DNA from: Bradyrhizobium elkanii USDA 76
GTDB taxonomy: Bacteria > Pseudomonadota > Alphaproteobacteria > Rhizobiales > Xanthobacteraceae
DNA: 64,000 nucleotides
Direction: 5' to 3'
Assembly (NCBI RefSeq): GCF_023278185.1
Contig: NZ_CP066356.1
Span: 4,890,001-4,954,000, forward strand
In this document: in pieces, positions 59,104-64,000 of the stretch
Numbering within the stretch: the first letter of the stretch is position 1
How the letters are laid out: each line of letters opens with the position of its first letter
Translations under genes and position numbers: made by a program
Notes under the pieces: model-generated
What the model saw: the letters and a program-made list of their open reading frames with translations, nothing else
What the model was told of the DNA's origin: nothing
Database searches by the model: none

Positions 59104-61212
59104 ATGCGCCCAGCCCTGCTCAATCCACTGTTTGCCCAGGTCACGACCCTGCAAGGGGTCGGCCCGAAGCAGGACAAGCTGCTGCGCTATCTGCTCGACC
59201 GCAGCGAGACGCCGCGGCTGGTCGACCTGCTGCTGCATCTGCCGGCGAGCGTGATCGACCGCCGCGCCCGGCCGAAGATCCGCGACGCCGCGGTCGGAAC
59301 CATGGTGACGCTCGAGGTCACCGTCGACCGCCATCGCCCGCCGCCGCCGCGCAATTCGCGCGCGCCCTACCTCGTCTATGCCAGCGACGATACCGGCGAC
59401 GTCGTCTTGACCTTCTTCCGCGCCCAGCCCGGCTATGTCGAGAAGCTGCTGCCGGTCGGCGAGAAGCGCTACGTCTCCGGCACGCTGGCGATGTATGACG
59501 GCATCCCGCAGATCGTGCATCCTGATCGCGTCGTCGATGAAGCGGGCTTTGCAAAACTGTCCGGCATCGATCCGGTCTATCCGCTGACCGAGGGGCTCGC
59601 GATCGGCTCGCTCCGCCGCGCCATCGCGCAGGCGCTGACCAGGCTGCCGGATCTGCCGGAATGGATCAGCCCCGAGGTGCTGCGCCGCTGCAACTTCCCG
59701 CCGATCAGGGAGGCGCTGACCCGCGTCCACGTGCCGGTCGAGCTGACCGACATCCTGCCCGACGGCCCGTTCTGGTCGCGCCTCGCGTTCGACGAACTGC
59801 TCGCCGGCCAGCTCGCGCTCGCCCTGATCCGCGCCACGCTGCGCCGTCCCGCCGGTGTGCGCAACGCCGGCGACGGTCATCTGCGCCGGAAGATCATCGA
59901 TGCCCTGCCCTATGCGCTGACCAGGTCGCAGCAAGAGGCGGTCGCGGCGATCATCGCGGACCTGCAGCAGCCGGTGCGGATGCTGCGCCTCGTGCAGGGC
60001 GATGTCGGTTCCGGCAAGACCGTGGTCGCGCTGCTGGCTGCCGCCGCGGTTGCGGAAGCCGGCAAACAGGCCGCGCTGATGGCACCGACCGAAATCCTGG
60101 CGCGCCAGCACATCAAGACCATCGCGCCGCTCGCCGAGCGCGCCGGCCTACGCGTTGCGATCCTCACCGGCCGCGAGAAAGGCAAGGAGCGCCGCGAGCT
60201 GTTGGCGCAGCTTGAGGGCGGCGAGATCGACCTCTTGGTCGGCACCCACGCGCTGATCCAGGACGATGTGGTCTACAAGGCGCTGGCGCTTGCCGTGGTC
60301 GACGAGCAGCATCGCTTCGGCGTGCGCGAGCGCCTGGCACTGACTTCCAAGGGCGAGGCCGTCGACGTGCTGGTGCTGAGCGCCACGCCGATTCCGCGCA
60401 CGCTGGTGCTGACTTACTTTGGCGACATGGACGTCTCGGAGCTGCGCGAAAAGCCCGCCGGCCGCCAGCCGATCGACACCCGCGCGGTGCCGATGAGCCG
60501 GATCGAGGACGTCATGGACGGCGTCGGCCGCGCGCTTGCCGCCGGCAAGCTGGTCTACTGGATCTGCCCGCTGGTCGATGAATCCGAGGCCGAGGGCACC
60601 GAGCATCTCACCAACGCGACCGAACGTTTCGAGAGCCTGCAGAAGAGGTTCGGCGATCGCGTCGGCCTCGTGCACGGCCAGATGAAGGGCACCGAGAAGG
60701 ATCGCGTGATGGCGCAATTCGCCGAGCACGAGATCGGGCTCCTGGTCGCAACCACCGTGGTCGAGGTCGGCGTCGACGTGCCCGCGGCGACCATCATGGT
60801 GATCGAGAACGCCGAACGTTTCGGGCTTGCGCAGCTGCATCAGCTGCGCGGGCGCATCGGCCGCGGCTCGGAAGCCTCGACCTGCCTGCTGCTCTACAAG
60901 GAGCCACTCGGCGAGATGTCGAAGGCGCGGTTGAAAGTGATCCGCGAGACCACCGATGGCTTCCGGATCGCCGAGGAGGATCTGAAGCTGCGCGGCGAAG
61001 GCGACGTGCTCGGCATCCGCCAGAGCGGCCTGCCCGGCTACCGCATCGCGCGCTCAGAGGTGCACGGCCAGCTGATCACCCAGGCCCGCGACGAGGCGCT
61101 GCGGATCATGAAGGACAATCCGAAGCTGAAGGGCGAACGCGGCGACGCGCTGCGCGTCCTGCTCTACCTCTACGAACGCGACGAAGCCGTGCCGTTGATC
61201 GGGGCTGGGTAG
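59104..61212 (+). CDS. recG: ATP-dependent DNA helicase RecG
   Basis: A 702-residue RecG that remodels stalled forks and branched DNA. The N-terminal wedge domain has LQGVGPKQDKLLRYLLDR and a following OB fold (to ~200). Helicase motifs: LTRSQQEAVAAII, Walker A VQGDVGSGKTVVALLAAAA (~300), motif II VVDEQHRFGVRERL, motif III VLSATPIPRTLVLT, LVATTVVEVGVDVPAAT and QLHQLRGRIGRGS. The TRG motif is FRIAEEDLKLRGEGDVLGIRQSG. ATG 59104 is preferred over TTG 59092. It is divergent from sdhE-mfd. Confidence 0.97.
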   Translation: MRPALLNPLFAQVTTLQGVGPKQDKLLRYLLDRSETPRLVDLLLHLPASVIDRRARPKIRDAAVGTMVTLEVTVDRHRPPPPRNSRAPYLVYASDDTGDVVLTFFRAQPGYVEKLLPVGEKRYVSGTLAMYDGIPQIVHPDRVVDEAGFAKLSGIDPVYPLTEGLAIGSLRRAIAQALTRLPDLPEWISPEVLRRCNFPPIREALTRVHVPVELTDILPDGPFWSRLAFDELLAGQLALALIRATLRRPAGVRNAGDGHLRRKIIDALPYALTRSQQEAVAAIIADLQQPVRMLRLVQGDVGSGKTVVALLAAAAVAEAGKQAALMAPTEILARQHIKTIAPLAERAGLRVAILTGREKGKERRELLAQLEGGEIDLLVGTHALIQDDVVYKALALAVVDEQHRFGVRERLALTSKGEAVDVLVLSATPIPRTLVLTYFGDMDVSELREKPAGRQPIDTRAVPMSRIEDVMDGVGRALAAGKLVYWICPLVDESEAEGTEHLTNATERFESLQKRFGDRVGLVHGQMKGTEKDRVMAQFAEHEIGLLVATTVVEVGVDVPAATIMVIENAERFGLAQLHQLRGRIGRGSEASTCLLLYKEPLGEMSKARLKVIRETTDGFRIAEEDLKLRGEGDVLGIRQSGLPGYRIARSEVHGQLITQARDEALRIMKDNPKLKGERGDALRVLLYLYERDEAVPLIGAG

Positions 61213-61229
61213 TATGGAGTGGCGCTTGC

Positions 61230-62027
61230 CTACTCCACCTTCGCCGGCGCGGGCTGTGTGGCCGGCTGCAGCGAGGCCTGGTTGGCCGAAGCCTGGCTGG
61301 CAATGCGCGCTGCATTGGCCATGCCGGCGAGCGCCGCGGCGCGCTTCTGATCGTTGGCGCCGGGCTGCACCACGCCGGCCGACATGATCAGCGTCGCGGC
61401 ATCCTCGGTGCTCATCTCGATCTCGATGATCTTGCTCTTCGGCACATAGAAGAAGAAGCCGGTGGTCGGGTTCGGCGCGCACGGCAGGAACACCGAGATA
61501 TGCTCCTCCTCTCCGGGGAAGCTGGCGGCGAGCTCGGTGCTCGGCGCCTGCGAGATCAGCACGATCGACCACATGCCGGGCGAGGGAAACTCGACCAGGC
61601 CGACGCGGCGGAAGCTCGAGCCGTTGCCGGAGAACAGCGTTTCGAACACCTGCTTCAGGCCGCGATAGATCGCGCGCACCGCAGGGATGCGGCCAAGCAG
61701 CCGTTCGCCGAGATCGACCAGGGTTCGCCCGATCAGGTTGGCGGTGAGGAAGCCGAGCAGCGTCAGCGCGATGACCGCGACGATCAGGCCGGAACCCGGC
61801 AGTCCGAACGGCAGATAGGTTTCCGGCCGGTAGGCCGTGGGCACGAACGGGCGGACCAGATTGTCGACCCAGTTCACGAACCACCAGGTCAGATACAGGG
61901 TGATCGCAACCGGCCCGGCCACCACGAGGCCGGTGAGGAAATAGTTGCGAAACCGCGCCATCAGCCCGCGCGGGGCATCCGGGGGCAATTCACCGGTCGA
62001 GGCGGGAGGCACTTGGTTGGAGGTCAT
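61230..62027 (-). CDS. DUF502-family membrane protein
   Basis: A 265-residue protein with two membrane helices, residues ~28-50 (YFLTGLVVAGPVAITLYLTWWF) and ~78-100 (GSGLIVAVIALTLLGFLTANLIG). Conserved DUF502 parts follow: RTLVDLGERLLGRIPAVRAIYRGLKQVFETLF, VGLVEFPSPGMWSIVLI, and VFLPCAPNPTTGFFFYVPKSKI. The C-terminus is Ala/Gln-rich. The family role is unknown; it often sits near recG or glmS in alphaproteobacteria. It is convergent with recG (17 bp gap) and downstream of glmS on the same strand. Confidence 0.88.
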   Translation of the reverse strand: MTSNQVPPASTGELPPDAPRGLMARFRNYFLTGLVVAGPVAITLYLTWWFVNWVDNLVRPFVPTAYRPETYLPFGLPGSGLIVAVIALTLLGFLTANLIGRTLVDLGERLLGRIPAVRAIYRGLKQVFETLFSGNGSSFRRVGLVEFPSPGMWSIVLISQAPSTELAASFPGEEEHISVFLPCAPNPTTGFFFYVPKSKIIEIEMSTEDAATLIMSAGVVQPGANDQKRAAALAGMANAARIASQASANQASLQPATQPAPAKVE

Positions 62028-62133
62028 TGCGGTTCCAAGGTCGTCGAAGCGGCGTCGGAGCGGCCGTAGTCCATCACCCAGCTAAGCCATTCTAGCAGCT
62101 TTTTGAAGGGCCGCGTGAAGCCGCGGCTTGCGA

Positions 62134-63960
<1,827 letters not shown>

Positions 63961-64000
63961 GCGGTTCAATGTCCCCAAAAATCGCCGAAAATTTGCCAAA

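Overview
The window is GC-rich alphaproteobacterial chromosome and looks like Bradyrhizobium or a close relative. The reasons are a ROSE-type RNA thermometer in front of a small heat-shock gene, a NasS-NasT nitrate-sensing pair, a Pcs-type phosphatidylcholine synthase, an alphaproteobacterial LexA box (GAAC-N7-GAAC), and several families of short palindromic intergenic repeats typical of that group. I saw no rRNA, tRNA, CRISPR array, transposase or phage gene. Species assignment is inference.

Layout. 1-8.8 kb: two divergent signalling kinases (a poly-HAMP sensor kinase cut by the window edge, and a PAS-PAS hybrid kinase), small genes including one behind a LexA-box promoter, two DUF982-like genes, a UvrD-type helicase, a broken nucleotide cyclase and a PilZ protein. 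9-12 kb: MFS transporter, flavin monooxygenase and VOC protein in one operon. 12.3-20.4 kb: a secreted LTXXQ protein, then an ABC sugar-type importer (binding protein, two permeases, ATPase) with a 2-hydroxyacid dehydrogenase and an amidase. 20.5-23.2 kb: a periplasmic PheC-like dehydratase and two low-complexity proteins. 23.2-27.1 kb: a cupin and an RraA-like protein divergent from the 5-oxoprolinase operon pxpB-pxpC-pxpA. 27.2-31.3 kb: secreted repeat protein, a small membrane protein, nasT-nasS and rimO.

31.3-35 kb is an accessory stretch. It holds tiny membrane ORFs, a ROSE-controlled hsp20, four small uncharacterised genes downstream, and a decayed DUF3606 gene. 35-43.2 kb: class III aminotransferase, quinone oxidoreductase, terC-pcs, ubiH-like hydroxylase, AEC transporter, hspQ, MFS exporter. 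43.5-49.4 kb: IalB-like protein, YejA-like binding protein, an ANL-fold protein lacking the ATP loop, and a GGDEF-fold protein lacking GGDEF. 49.5-55 kb: a LysR regulator divergent from an operon for an amino-acid-type ABC importer, an M20 hydrolase and a ureohydrolase with one metal ligand replaced. 55-64 kb: core genes mfd, sdhE, recG, a DUF502 protein and glmS.

The best candidates for something undescribed are three. One is the importer/M20/variant-ureohydrolase operon (49.5-54 kb), which looks like uptake and two-step breakdown of an N-substituted guanidino compound. The second is the small coiled-coil gene under a LexA-box promoter, apparently with a leaderless transcript (4.2-4.5 kb). 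The third is the set of small genes following the ROSE-controlled hsp20 (33.3-34.4 kb). These readings rest on sequence motifs alone; no searches were run.
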